This document shows, piece by piece, positions 11,771 through 22,194 of a stretch of DNA of 64,000 nt (position 1 is the first letter of the stretch; every line of letters begins with the position of its first letter). The notes below the pieces were generated by a model. It did not search any database. It was not told the DNA's origin and saw only the letters and a program-made list of their open reading frames with translations. The position numbers were made by a program, and so were the translations under genes. Origin of the DNA: Hyparrhenia diplandra (lineage: Eukaryota > Streptophyta > Magnoliopsida > Poales > Poaceae); the NCBI GenBank assembly GCA_015847255.1, contig JADLZK010009398.1, positions 62,001 to 126,000 of the forward strand, in the 5' to 3' direction.

Positions 11771-13046
11771 TGTGGGATACCTATATCGGGGTATCCCAAA
11801 GCATACGACTAATCACGGCGAAAACCCAAGCGGCACTCGGCCCGGATCAGCATCAGCGCGAGCTCGGCCGCGGGGGTGGTACCAGCGCCTCGCACATACG
11901 AGCCGCGACGCTCCTCCTCGTGCGAGCTCATCGCCTTAGGAACCAAGCTCCGCGCCGTCACGAGCCCGACCGTACACCCCGCCCACGAACAAGTTTAGGG
12001 GGCTGGGCCGCGAGAGCTGACATCCCGCCTCCGACTCGCACGATCCTAAGCTCAGGAGCTCGGGACGGGTCTCGAGCTCCGAGCTCGGCCTGCCGATCTC
12101 GCCCGGGGCGACTCGCATGACCCACGGGTCCCGACTCGAGCTCGGGGCCGCCCTCTCACTTGGGGCGTCACGCGTACAACACCCAAGTTCCACAACCGGG
12201 AGCTCACGATCCTACAGATCCGGCTACTCGCGGTTCCCCCAGGCAGCGCGACCTACGAAGTTCGGCTACGAGCTCGGCAACGTGGTCGTCAAAGGCGACC
12301 TCCGTCAAGCTCCGACTCGTGCGACCTCCGGGCGTACAATCTCACATCGTGCGACCGTGAAGACTGCGCGACACACCTCCGATCCGCACGACCTCGAGCT
12401 CGGAACAACATGGAACCACGAGCCCGAAGTCTCAGCGCATCCCACCACGCCGCATACCGCCAACCGCTACACGACAAGAAGACATCACGGGCCATCCCGG
12501 CGGGGCAGCGTTCCTACTACGACACGGACGGGTGCAGAGGTGGGACTTCGCCCGTCCCGAGAATCCGAAATGCGGCGACGGCCGGCGCGACGGGAGCGTG
12601 GCGGGACACGCCGCGAACAAGCCTACGGCGACCCGCGGTGAAACGCATCGACCTATGGGTCCCTCGTCATTTAGCACTTTACCCCTTCTATTTTTTGTTC
12701 TTCTCCTCTTTAGTCCCTCCCTTGTGGCTATAAAGGGAGGCTTCAACCACGAAAAGGAGGGGTTCTCACCTCCCAACCTTCGCACACGAAACACTACGAT
12801 CATCACTCCACTCCACCCACCGCGAGACTTGGGAGCCGGCCTTCTCTCGAAAAGCTTGTATTCTCCCGATACGAGCATTTGAGCTCGGCCACATAGTGAC
12901 TCCAACCGGAGGCGGACTAGGGCACCGATTTGCCCGAACCGGTATAAATCTCGCATCTTGTGTCCCTTGAGCTAGGCCATCGGGCTCCACACGAGCCATA
13001 CGATTGTACTGTATGCGTGGCCTACCCCCGATATTAGACCACGACA
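11771..13046 (+). repeat. Right (3') LTR of the nested non-autonomous gypsy element
   Basis: It begins TGTGGGATACC and ends ACGACA. A TATA box lies at 12729-12735. It is immediately followed by the second CCCTC duplication. Confidence 0.88.
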
Positions 13047-13051
13047 CCCTC
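13047..13051. repeat. Target-site duplication CCCTC, right copy
   Basis: This is the right-hand partner of the CCCTC at 4887-4891. Confidence 0.88.
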
Positions 13052-13600
13052 TCGGACACTAAGTGTCCAAAAGCGATGCCTTCTCGGACCATGAAATGGC
13101 ACTTTTCCCAATTAAGCACCGAGGTCCTTTTCTTGGCATCGTTGCAAGACCTGTCTAAATTCTTCAGACACGGTGTCGAAAGTCTTACCATAGGCGGAGA
13201 AATCGTCCATGAAGACTTCCATGATCTCTTCAATCATGTCTCGGAAGATAGACATCATACACCGCATTGGAAGGAAGAAGGTGCATTACACGGCCCAAAT
13301 GACATTCTACGATACACATAGGTTAGGTATGGGCATGTGAATGTGGTCTTGCTTTGGTCATCGGGGTGGATCGGGATCGGTGATAGCGGAATACCCGATC
13401 AAGGAAACAAAAGAAAGAATGGCCGCTAACCGTTCCAACATTTCATCAATGAATGGAGGCGGGAAGTGATCTTTCTTAGTTGCCTTGTTAAGTTTTCTAT
13501 AGTCGATGCACATTCTCCACCCCGTGACTTGTCTTTGTGGAATGAGTTCGTTCTTTGAGTTCTCAACGACCGTCATTCCTCCCTTTTTAGGGACCACTTG
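13052..13600 (-). pseudogene. Reverse transcriptase N-terminal part of the Athila-like element, broken
   Basis: Reverse transcriptase would copy the element RNA into cDNA. Reading on the minus strand, the start shows VPKKGGMTVV and GWRMCIDYRKLNKATKKDHF. A degraded central part carries the catalytic FMDDF near 13196-13212. The end is NWEKCHFMVREGIAFGHLVSE, where the nested element interrupts. Frames shift between these blocks. The downstream half is at 4131-4886. The motifs are typical of the Athila branch of plant Ty3/gypsy. Confidence 0.87.
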
Positions 13601-13699
13601 GACTGGGCTAATAATCGCTATGTGGTGCGGGATAAATTATCCCGGCGTGAAGAAGTTTGAGAACTTCCTTCTTCACGACTTCACGCATCGCGTTATTGA

Positions 13700-14960
13700 G
13701 CCTTCTGCGGGGTTCGCGTGATGGGGGTCTTTGGAAGGGTCAATAGGTATGCGATGTGTGCAAAGTGTTGGGCTTACCCCTTTTAGGTCTTGCAAAGAAT
13801 ACCCCGAAGACCAATCTATGCTTCTCTAAGACGGCGATGAGTTGGGACGTCTCACGGTCACTAAGTTTATCACTAATGATAACCGGAGTTTGTGTGTTGC
13901 CGTTTAGGAAGACATGACGTAGGCCAGGGGCGGGGTTTAAGCTCAGGCGGAGGCCGAGTCGGCTCTTCCTCTTGAGGAAGTTCTATGGTTTCCCTAAGTC
14001 GTCCTCTTCTTCTATTAAGAATTGGGCATCAAGTTCTAGATGCGTCTTAGGGTTATCATAGAGCATGACTCCATGACCTCCTCGGGCATGTCATCATTGT
14101 GGAGAGGGTCTATCACTGAGTTTTTAGCTCGTGTGACTGGAATCGAAAATGAATTTCTCCCCAACTTGACATCTAGATCCCCGGATTTTGATAGATCAAG
14201 AATCTTTTCCAAGGGATGCCCGATTAGGATGTCAAAATCTTGGACATCAAAAATATGAAAGTCAAAAGAAAATTTGACATCCTTATCTTTGAAGAACTTG
14301 GTCATGTATAATCTCCGGCATTCTAAGGTGGTTCGGGTCTTTGTGCGCAATGTCCGAAAGGTATGGGTTATGAAAGGCTCTCCCTACGAGGCATTGCGCA
14401 TAGTTTTTGGACATGATGTTTACACCCTCTTGTAGGGTTATACATGACCTCCACCAATTCCCTTTGATGTACGCAAAAGAGAGGTGTAGAGGGACAAGTT
14501 ATCCGAGATTTCTTCAAACGATCCTTCCCCCTCTTGCAACCACTCGAGCTCATGATAGCAGTCAACTCCCTTCTTGGATTCCTTGAGAAAAAGTTTGTCA
14601 AGGGGTTCCTTAGGACGACAGGGGCTGGTGGTTTCTTCGGCATTTCGTAATTCAAGGTTTTACCAAATTCTTACGTAAGATCGGCCTCGAAAACGAGAGA
14701 TCCGAACATGCGGTCTCTTCTTTCTTCGGTTTTTTGGTTCAAAGGCGAGGGTTTCTCTAGAGGTGTGTCGAGTTTGGCTTTGGGTGAAGAGACCTCCTCT
14801 AGGATCTGCTTGGGTTCTACACGGATGGGTTCTAGCGGGGAGTATTCTCAAGAATACGGGTTTAGGAGAGCTTTTCCTTCCGCTGGGGTTTTATGTGAAA
14901 ACGACCCTCCGGCGGTTGTGTCAAGCATGAGAAAGCGGTTGCTCTATCAAGCCTAGCCAA
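13700..14960 (-). pseudogene. Protease region and gag-pol linker of the Athila-like element, broken
   Basis: The minus-strand pieces show IFDVQDFDILIGHPLEKI (near 14280-14220), a retroviral-type aspartic-protease C-terminal fold motif. Further upstream are an acidic or basic linker and NPTRG, a segment often seen before the protease. The active-site triplet is not clearly preserved. Several stops and frame changes are present. It lies between gag and RT, as expected for a gag-pol polyprotein. Confidence 0.55.
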
Positions 14961-15302
14961 AAAATGTTGTAAAAGCACATGGTTCGGGATGGACGGTCTG
15001 GGCGGATCCGGTAAGAGTGGAAAAAGCGGTCCCAAGGCTGCACCTATGGTTTCACCCTCTATTTGTCGGAAGTTGAGTACCTCTTATCGCGGGGCCGCGA
15101 TTTCGGATAAAGGATAGAACGCGAGACAGAATCTATTCATGATTCTTCCCATTCTCCTTTTACCAACCCTACGTTGTGGGCGTACCATTGTTTCGCTCTC
15201 TCGGTGAGAGAGAACGGAAATAGTTTCCACCGCAATGTATCGTGTGTCATGCCCGCAATTGTCAGGCATGCACACTGGCTGCTCAAACTCCCTTAGATGA
15301 TG
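14961..15302 (-). pseudogene. Gag, downstream half, of the Athila-like element, broken
   Basis: Gag forms the particle that packages element RNA. Reading on the minus strand, the first residues after the solo LTR are HHLREFEQ. After single-base frame changes the frame carries LTERAKQWYAH and, further on, a tryptophan-rich block of the plant retrotransposon gag family. The upstream half is at 19668-19827. Removing the solo LTR joins NPY to HHLREFEQ in frame, which shows a single interrupted gene. Confidence 0.75.
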
Positions 15303-15307
15303 GTATG
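15303..15307. repeat. Target-site duplication GTATG, left copy
   Basis: GTATG here and at 19663-19667 flank the solo LTR. Keeping one copy restores gag continuity. Confidence 0.75.
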
Positions 15308-16316
15308 TGTAACAGAACCTCCTAATTCTTGGGCCCACACACTTTTTGTCTTTGTCCCAAAGACCTCGGCAAATTTGTGCGGATGCACCCAATAACTTAA
15401 GAAGCTTGTTGGGTGTCATCGGAAACCCCGATTACACCACTCATACCGGGATCAACAAAGGAGTAGCTACAATATTACAACATTTGTTACAAAAAAATAT
15501 AGATCGAGTGCGGAAGAATTATAACATTAATTTTACAAAACGTGAATAAGTTACATTTGAGTAAACTTAACTTAATTAATTTGCTTGAAGCCGAGTATAA
15601 CTAAAGGAGACATCAAGTCATGTCGAGCCCACCGACACAACTTTGGTTAACAAAGACGAGTCAGCAGACTGCAACAAGGGTTAACAAACCCCGAGTACAC
15701 AATGTACTCCGCAAGACTTACCCGACAAAAAGAAAAGACTCCAAGGATATGTTGGCTTAAGGGAAGTAAAGCTAGAAAAGGGAAGTTTGCGTAAAAGCTT
15801 ACTACAAGTGGATCCTTACTTTCAATATCTTTAGCATAAATTTTATTGGAGCATAAATAAAGCTAGATTTGCACCTGTTCTATCTCAAACACTTTTTAAG
15901 CAACACATCTCAACTTATCTCTGCATCTCTTTTCCTTTCATAACCATGAGTAACCTTGTTTCTTCAATTACTACGATGAATGGGCGAGGAAGAACGGTCT
16001 CCATAACCGAGAAGCAACGGCGATCCGCGAATCGATTCAAACCCGGTTGGGATCCCTAACCCACGACATATGTAGCACTTAAGCTTGCATATATCAACCT
16101 TCTTTGATTTGTCCAAAACGGGAACGAGGCCTGCGCCACCCGAGAGTACAGTACTCCACCTCCCTACCCCGCCAGTCCTAATGACAATGACAGTTTACCC
16201 AGTAGGGTGGGTACACGCTACTCCCGCCATCTCTCCACTCCCAAAGGCGTGGTTGCCATTCCGATTTGGCTCCACCGAGATCCAAACTTACCGGAGTATG
16301 TGGCTAGTTAGAGTCG

Positions 16317-16910
16317 GCCCGACACGGGGTGACAACGAGGGCGGCCGTGCCTTTGCCGAAGGCCTCAGGCGTACTTAGCGTTCAAAAGTCCCGAACTTAA
16401 CAATCCAAACAACGGGACGGTCCTTAAGCGACCAACACGGGACAAGCGCGGCTAGGTATCCCCCGGCTTTCAACCTACGTCCCGTCGATCTCAATTTCAA
16501 TACTACCATATTTATTCTCATGAACCACCATCAGGGTGTTCTCTTTTCCATAGCCGGGAGGAACAAAGATAAAACCTATATCTCGCGAACGATGAAGCCA
16601 TCATTCGACTTCCGCCCGACACTGGGGTGACAACCAGCAGCCGTGCCTTTGCCGAAGGCCTCGGGCGCATTTTATGCGTTCAAAAGTCCCGAACTTAACA
16701 ATCCAAACAACGGACGGTCCTTAAACGACCAACACGGGACAAGCACGGCTAGGTATCCCCCGGCTTTCAACCTACGTCCCGTCTGATCTCAATTTCAATA
16801 CTACCATATTTATTCTCATGAACCACCATCAGGGTGTTCTCTTTTTCCATAGCCAGGAGGAACAAAGATAAAACCTATATCTCGCGAACGATGAAGCCAT
16901 CATTCGACTT
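16317..16910. repeat. Two tandem copies of a 297-bp unit inside the solo LTR
   Basis: Copy one spans 16317-16613 and copy two 16614-16910. Both start GCCCGACAC and end CATTCGACTT, and they are nearly identical apart from small changes near the start. Confidence 0.88.
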
Positions 16911-17884
16911 CTACCGACATCTAAGCATTACTAAGCATTAGAGAAACGACCTACACATACTAGTGGGATAAATTGCGGAATAGCGTAGATCAAGGTAATC
17001 ATGCAAAGAACGGTATCAACCAACTCTTATTACCTAATGCACATGACACTCGACTTAAGGTGAATAAAACATTTATAAAACAGAGAAGGGTTTATGCTCG
17101 GGGGCTTGCCCGTATTGCGAGGGGAAAGTCGGATCCAGTTGGATTGTCAGCGTCAAATCGGACACCGAGCACCTCGGGTGAATGAATCTTCTTCGACTCG
17201 ACCATCATGAACCATCTCACTCGTATATTCTACACGTAGATGATGATGCATGCTTTAGCATGATGGAATGATAAACATGATGCTCGATGAATGCATGAAA
17301 TAATAAACAACTTGAGTACAACTTTCCTTCACGATAAAGTTGCAACCCAACAAAACCAACTTGTTGAACTACTCTACGAGATATCATCACCATTGCCTAA
17401 GAAGTTCTCAAGGACCATTTGATCATGATATGATCAAAGATTCTAAAACAATTCCAAGATCACACAAAACCTAAGTCATTAAACTCTAAACACTCACCTT
17501 CCTAATAAATAAAATAAAGCATAATATAGAAAATAATTTAAACATTTCAAAACGACTCCAAACTTTTTGTACAGCTAGATCATAACATAAAACAGCACCA
17601 AATAAATTTTCATGATTTTTGAATAAATAAAATAATTATTAAAAATCAAGGAAGATGCATTTTCAATTAAAATTTGTATTTTTAAATCATGCAAAAACTA
17701 CTCAAATTCAAAGTTTCAAATTTTTCATGGATTCATATACTCATAAGAAGCTTCTACAAAAATTTTCAGAATTTAAAGAGCTATTTTTCAAATTTCTATG
17801 AATTTTGAAAGAATCAAGACTATTCAAAAACAAAGGAAATTAGATAAATCAAGATTTAAAACAAAATTGACCCTCGAGGGCCGA

Positions 17885-18960
17885 AACCGGCCCAACATCC
17901 AGCGCGGCCCGGTACTGTGCGGCCCAGCCCTGCTGGGCAGGGCGGCCGCCAACCGCCGCCGTTGGCCCGCCGGCGGTCGCGGAGTTGGCCGGCGATTTCC
18001 CGGCGGTGAGGGCCCTCGGCGGGCGGCTTGGCTCACGTGATCCCCTCGACCTCGCGGACACGATGATACCCAAAACCCTACACCTAAGTCATCGGGGCAC
18101 CATCACGTCGGCCATGGCGTGCACGGCGGCGCGACCATGCGGCGGAAAGGCTCGTCGGAGCCTCCGGCGGCGACAAAGCACGGCGGCGGTTCTAGCACCT
18201 CCGGAGGGTCCTAAAACCCGGCTAAAGCGAACCCAAACCGACCCCTAGCTAGGAGGCTCGCTCTCGGCGGCGGCGGCGCGCGTCGGCTCGTCGGGCGGCA
18301 AGCGCGTTCCGGCGGCTCACGGGCGCACTAAGCGGCAAACCGACGACTCGGACATGTGTAGCAGCTCACCACGGCCGGTGCGCGCACGATGGTTGCGGCG
18401 GGGGCGAAGGCGGAGATGGATCGGCGGCGAGCGAGAGCGGCGGCGGCGGTGCTCCGGTGGCAACGGCGGCGTTCCGGCGTATCCCGAGGGGCAAAGACGA
18501 AACCGTCGGCGATCATCATGACCACATCACCAAAGGCGGCTAGATGGCAAGATGGTTTGGCTCGAAACTCACCAAGACGACTGGCGGCGGCGTGGTGATC
18601 TTGGGCGCGTTCGTTGCCGGACCGTGGAGAAGAAAGCCACTCCGCGTGCGGCGACGGCGTGCGAGGAGCCGAGGCGGCTCAAGCGGCGCAAAGAAGTGGT
18701 GGAGATGATGACGCGGGCCGATTTGAGAAATGGCGGTGCGGTGGCGGTGGTGTGGCGGTGAGCAAGGTGGCCGGCGGTGGTCGGAGGAAGAAGAAAGAGG
18801 AAGAACGGCGCCGCGGTAACTTTTATAGGGCAAAGGAGGGATGGACGGGTGGCTGGCGACGTTGGTGGCGGCCGCCTAGCCTGGTGACGGCGAGGGCGGC
18901 CGAAGGCGCGAGAACGGCCCGGCGCCGACGCGCGACCGCCGGCGGTATGGAGGAAGAACA
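17885..18960 (-). other. GC-rich island within the solo LTR
   Basis: GC and CpG content rise sharply between AT-rich flanks (17500-17880 and 18960-19600). Reading frames are open on both strands with no recognisable domain. The LTR's TATA box is inside it, so this is probably the promoter and untranslated leader rather than a gene. Confidence 0.55.
18820..18828 (-). promoter_or_regulatory. TATA box of the Tekay-like LTR
   Basis: CTATAAAAG on the minus strand is followed at normal distance by a GC-rich leader. It sets the LTR direction as minus. Confidence 0.5.
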
Positions 18961-19662
18961 AATAAAAACACTTTGTTCACCGTTAACCCTAAGTCCTAAC
19001 TTATCTGAATTTCATCAAATTCTCCTCAAATTTGAACTGAACTTGAAAAACTCCAAAAAGTGACTTAGGCTAATTTTTCAAGAGCTACAATTTTCATAAT
19101 TGGAAGATTTTCAAATTCAGCCTCTAAATATGACTTTTTGAAAAGCAGTTCAAATTCTTGAAATTTGAATTCAAAATTACTTTTTAAAATCATGCAACAA
19201 CTTGAAAACTTTGTACATGACTTTTGCTCATCTCAACAAGATCTACAAACTAACTTTTGAAAGTTTTTGCAAATTTTGCTTAGATTTTGAAATATGGTTT
19301 TAAATCAAAAGGGGACAAAACCCTAATTTTTGGTATTTTCAAAATTACTCTAAATTTTTGAACTAAACTTTGAAAACTCAAAACACCAACTTTGTTCAAC
19401 TTTGAAAACTCTACAAATTTGCTTTAATAACCATACCCAAATTCTTTATAAATTTTGAATAAAAGAAAAGGGGTAAAAAAGAAAGAAAGGAAGTTTAGGG
19501 TTTTTGGAGTTCAATTCAAATCGAATTTGATTCAAATTTCGAGAATCCCAATCTATACTATCCAACCCTCATCCAACATCACACTTAGGATCAAAAACAT
19601 AAAACAAACTTAATTTTGTCCAATCCAGGACTTAAGCGGTAAGTAAACACCGGGTGTTACAA

Positions 19663-19667
19663 GTATG
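19663..19667. repeat. Target-site duplication GTATG, right copy
   Basis: This is the partner of 15303-15307. Confidence 0.75.
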
Positions 19668-19827
19668 GGTTTTTCATATTCCAAGCCTAAAAGGCTTGGG
19701 CCCGAACCATGGCTATAAAGCCGGGGCGGAGCTCATAATCTGAAGCCGTGATTGGCTTCGAGGATTGGCGTGGTTCTAAGAGCTCGCCCTTAGGAGCGGA
19801 AAGGGTTTGAAGGGTAAGTTGCTCCAT
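19668..19827 (-). pseudogene. Gag, N-terminal part, of the Athila-like element, broken
   Basis: The likely start is the ATG at 19827 (MEQLTLQTLSAPKG), about 90 bases downstream of the primer-binding site. The frame runs through ITASDYELRPGFIAMV, a typical plant gag N-terminal block, to a premature stop and then, in frame beyond it, NMKNPY at the solo LTR. The gene continues at 15302 downwards. Confidence 0.7.
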
Positions 19828-19911
19828 GGGTAAAAAGAAAATGTTTTTGTATTTTTGTATGGAGATCGCAAGGCACACGAATCGACTAGGTCGAAATACA
19901 ACTACGACAAC

Positions 19912-19932
19912 CGTCCCCAAAGAACGGCGCCG
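19912..19932 (-). other. Primer-binding site of the Athila-like element (tRNA-Asp-like)
   Basis: On the minus strand CGGCGCCGTTCTTTGGGGAC lies 11 bases inside the 5' LTR end. It resembles the complement of the plant tRNA-Asp 3' end (TGGCGCCGTTGCCGGGG), with mismatches in the middle. Confidence 0.6.
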
Positions 19933-19943
19933 AGAGAAATGCT

Positions 19944-21298
19944 TGTTGGTGTTTCTTAGCGAAAGCGACAAAGTCCGCAAGCGCCACGGGAAAGACCGTT
20001 GTAGCACTTCACCCGGTGGTATTCAGGTATCGTGATATTTCTCGAGGGGACGGATGTGTAGAGGGCTTTCGATCTATGTCTACCCTAGGCAAGGTTAAGC
20101 TTCTAAGAGGAATGAGGTATCTTTATGGGTTGACACTCTCGGGCGGGATCACTCGTCGTTATCTCCTCACTTCGGGCACCGGCTATCGCCCAAACTGGGA
20201 TGGAGACCGGCAATTGCACCGCGCCACACCCGAACGTGGGGGATTATAAGGGCGGACAAGGCCGTCACAACCCGGCCGCCTACCCCTCAACCGTGGGATC
20301 GCCACACAAGATAGGAAATCACTAGTCCAAACACCACGTTTGCATCGATGATTACTACTCGAGTGTGAATTCAAGGCTTACCCGCCCCGGGGTCCTTCAC
20401 TAGAGTACCGCCCCGAAGGAACGACTATCAATCCCGCAAGATTATAACGGCTAAGATAATATGCTTGAAAGTAATAACCGAAAGAGGAACACAACCTCGT
20501 CTTACCAAAGTGTAAGTAGATTGTAGAGGTACAAGCGAGGCGTGGTACTCGACAAATCCGGCACTCCGACCTCCTAGGAACCACGGAACACGGGGGCACT
20601 CCGACAACTCCGGGTAGAAGGAGCCATGTCTCCTTCTAGCTCTCCCTCTCTCACTCTCTAGAATTAGAATGGGGATAGAGGTAGAAAACTCTCTCTCTCT
20701 CTCTCTCTCTCTTGCTTCTCTTGTGCTTGTAGCTCCTTGAGGTGAATTGTGTTGTGTACAAATGAGAGAGAGGGTCCTCCTTTTTATAGCTTGAGTGGAG
20801 GGGTGTCTTTGCAAATGTGCCTCCTCCCTCCATTATGGCAAAACCGACCAAGGGGAGGCGGTTTCAGGTTCAACGCGCAGGGACAACACCGCCATCGGCG
20901 TTCTCTGGCGTAATTGAACCGCCTCGCGAAGGCCCGGCCCCACCGGCCGAGAAAGGCAGTGCGGTCGCACCCTTGCCGGGCCCAAATCGGCCCAAACTTG
21001 GCGTGGCGTCCTCTTTCGTTGTGTTGGGCTTGGTGTTGGTGTTGGACGCTTGAGTTCGTGACCCAACCGAGGTAAATTGATTTGGCTTGCCATTTTGCTC
21101 CTTTGGGCCTTTTTCTATTTATTGTTTTTATTCTTATTTTCTTTTGTATTTTGGCCCAAAGTGCACATATCCCTGTCTTTGTACACGCAAAGCCAAATAT
21201 ACACCAAAACTATGGAATGTGTGAGATTATAAACCCTATTTCTAGGTTGTTTTGGTGTATTTTGACGGTATATGATCTGTAGTTAGTTACCGTCAACA
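19944..21298 (-). repeat. 5' LTR of the Athila-like element
   Basis: This is the partner of 224-1591. On the minus strand it runs from TGTTGACGGTAAC (21298) to CACCAACA (19944). A TATA-like box (TATAAAAAGG, minus strand) is at 20779-20788, and a CT/GA repeat at about 20690-20712 lies in the transcribed leader. Confidence 0.88.
20779..20788 (-). promoter_or_regulatory. TATA box of the Athila-like 5' LTR
   Basis: TATAAAAAGG on the minus strand is conserved in position with 1058-1065 in the other LTR. Confidence 0.5.
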
Positions 21299-21303
21299 GG
21301 GTC
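21299..21303. repeat. Target-site duplication GGGTC, right copy
   Basis: This is the partner of 219-223. Confidence 0.7.
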
Positions 21304-21431
21304 TTGAATCACTAAGTTTCAATTGAGGGATATTGATTTTAGTGGGAGTACATTCAATTAAATGTTAATATGTTTTTACTCTATCTTGGATACATTGTCA
21401 TAGTATTTTGCATTATTTCTGTTGTAGATAA

Positions 21432-22180
21432 ATGGCGCCTAGCAATCAACCATTTACTTTTATGTTCAGTTCTTGAGAAAGATAAGTTGAATGGAACAAA
21501 TTATGCGGATTGGATCTGCAACACGAGAATTGTTCTCGAGGTGAGAAAAAGGAAGATGTTCTAGACAACCCCTTACCGGAAGAGCCTGCCGATAATGCAC
21601 TGCTGGCTGAGAAAAACGCTTACAAGAAAGCATGTGATGCTGATCTTGAAGTGAGTTGCCTTATGCTTGCTAGTATGGAACCCGTCTGCGGATCTGAGTT
21701 CGATAACAATCATGCGGCAAGACGATATGATCGTGGCGCTTGAGGATATGTTCCAAACTCAAGCTAGAACCGAAAGGTTCAATGTCTCAAAGGCTCTTGT
21801 TGAGAGCAAGCTAGCGTAAGGTGCAGCAGTTGGACCACATGTAATCAAGATGGTTGGTTACACTTTCGGAGATTGGAGAAGCTAGGCTTCCCAATAGGCC
21901 AAGAGTTGGCTCTTGATTTCATTCTTGCATCTCTGCCGTCTAGCTATGGGAACTTCATCTCGAACCACCATATGCATGGGGCGGAGAAAGGCTTGATGAA
22001 CTATGTGATATGCTTAAGACAGCAGAGGCCGACATCAAGAAAGGTCTTTGGCAAAGTAGCCATGTGATGGCAGTCCAAAAATAAGCCTAATTTTAAGAAA
22101 AGGGGCAATCCTTATTGGAAGAAAAAGAAGGAAAAGGCTAAAGGTGAGACCTCTAAGCCAAAGCCATCCGAGCCCCAAAG
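21432..22180 (+). pseudogene. Copia gag (UBN2-type), broken; only gene of a gag-only element
   Basis: Gag would form the particle of a copia retrotransposon. The likely start is the ATG at 21432 (MAPSNQPFTF). Continuing pieces in shifted frames show KLNGTNYADWICNTRIVL, then ACDADLEVSCLMLASMEP, then EKLGFPIGQELALDFILAS with LPSSYGNFISN, and end in the lysine-rich KKKKEKAKGETSKPKPSEP. At least four frame changes and an early stop make it non-functional. It has no zinc knuckle and no protease, integrase or RT behind it. About 15 bases after the last gag-like codon the polypurine tract and 3' LTR begin, so the element appears to have been gag-only. Confidence 0.8.
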
Positions 22181-22194
22181 TGCAAGTGGGAGAT

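Larger units (their letters stand above)
4892..13046 (+). mobile_element. Non-autonomous (LARD-like) gypsy retrotransposon nested in the Athila RT gene
   Basis: The element has LTRs at 4892-6174 and 11771-13046, a primer-binding site just after the left LTR, a G-rich polypurine tract before the right LTR, and CCCTC duplications on both sides. The roughly 5.6 kb interior has no gag, protease, RT or integrase motif in any frame. It is extremely GC-rich and full of GAGCTC-type repeats and tandem duplications. The structure resembles large non-autonomous elements of the Tat lineage (Dasheng/Zeon-like), which would need proteins from a partner. That family assignment is inference. The TATA boxes on the plus strand set the orientation. 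Confidence 0.85.
15308..19662 (-). mobile_element. Solo LTR of a Tekay-like chromovirus, about 4.35 kb, nested in Athila gag
   Basis: On the minus strand it begins TGTAACACCCGG (19661) and ends CTGTTACA (15308), giving 6-bp terminal inverted repeats TGTAAC/GTTACA. No PBS, polypurine tract or pol sequence is present, so only one LTR remains, most simply by LTR-LTR recombination. A minus-strand TATA box (CTATAAAAG) lies at 18820-18828, followed by a proline-codon-rich, GC-rich leader. A TGTAACACC start and long LTR are usual for the Tekay/RIRE3-like lineage, but 4.35 kb is long even there. One unpaired A (19662) sits between the LTR and the right duplication. Confidence 0.75.
224..21298 (-). 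mobile_element. Athila-like Ty3/gypsy LTR retrotransposon, minus strand, carrying two nested insertions
   Basis: The element has two LTRs of about 1.36 kb, a primer-binding site resembling the 3' end of tRNA-Asp, a purine tract before the 3' LTR, and degraded gag, protease, reverse transcriptase, RNase H and integrase, in that order on the minus strand. The RT and RNase H motifs are of the Athila type. It spans about 21 kb, but about 8.6 kb once the non-autonomous gypsy at 4892-13046 and the solo LTR at 15308-19662 are removed. Flanking GGGTC duplications support the ends. Frameshifts and stops in every gene show that it is dead. Confidence 0.88.
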
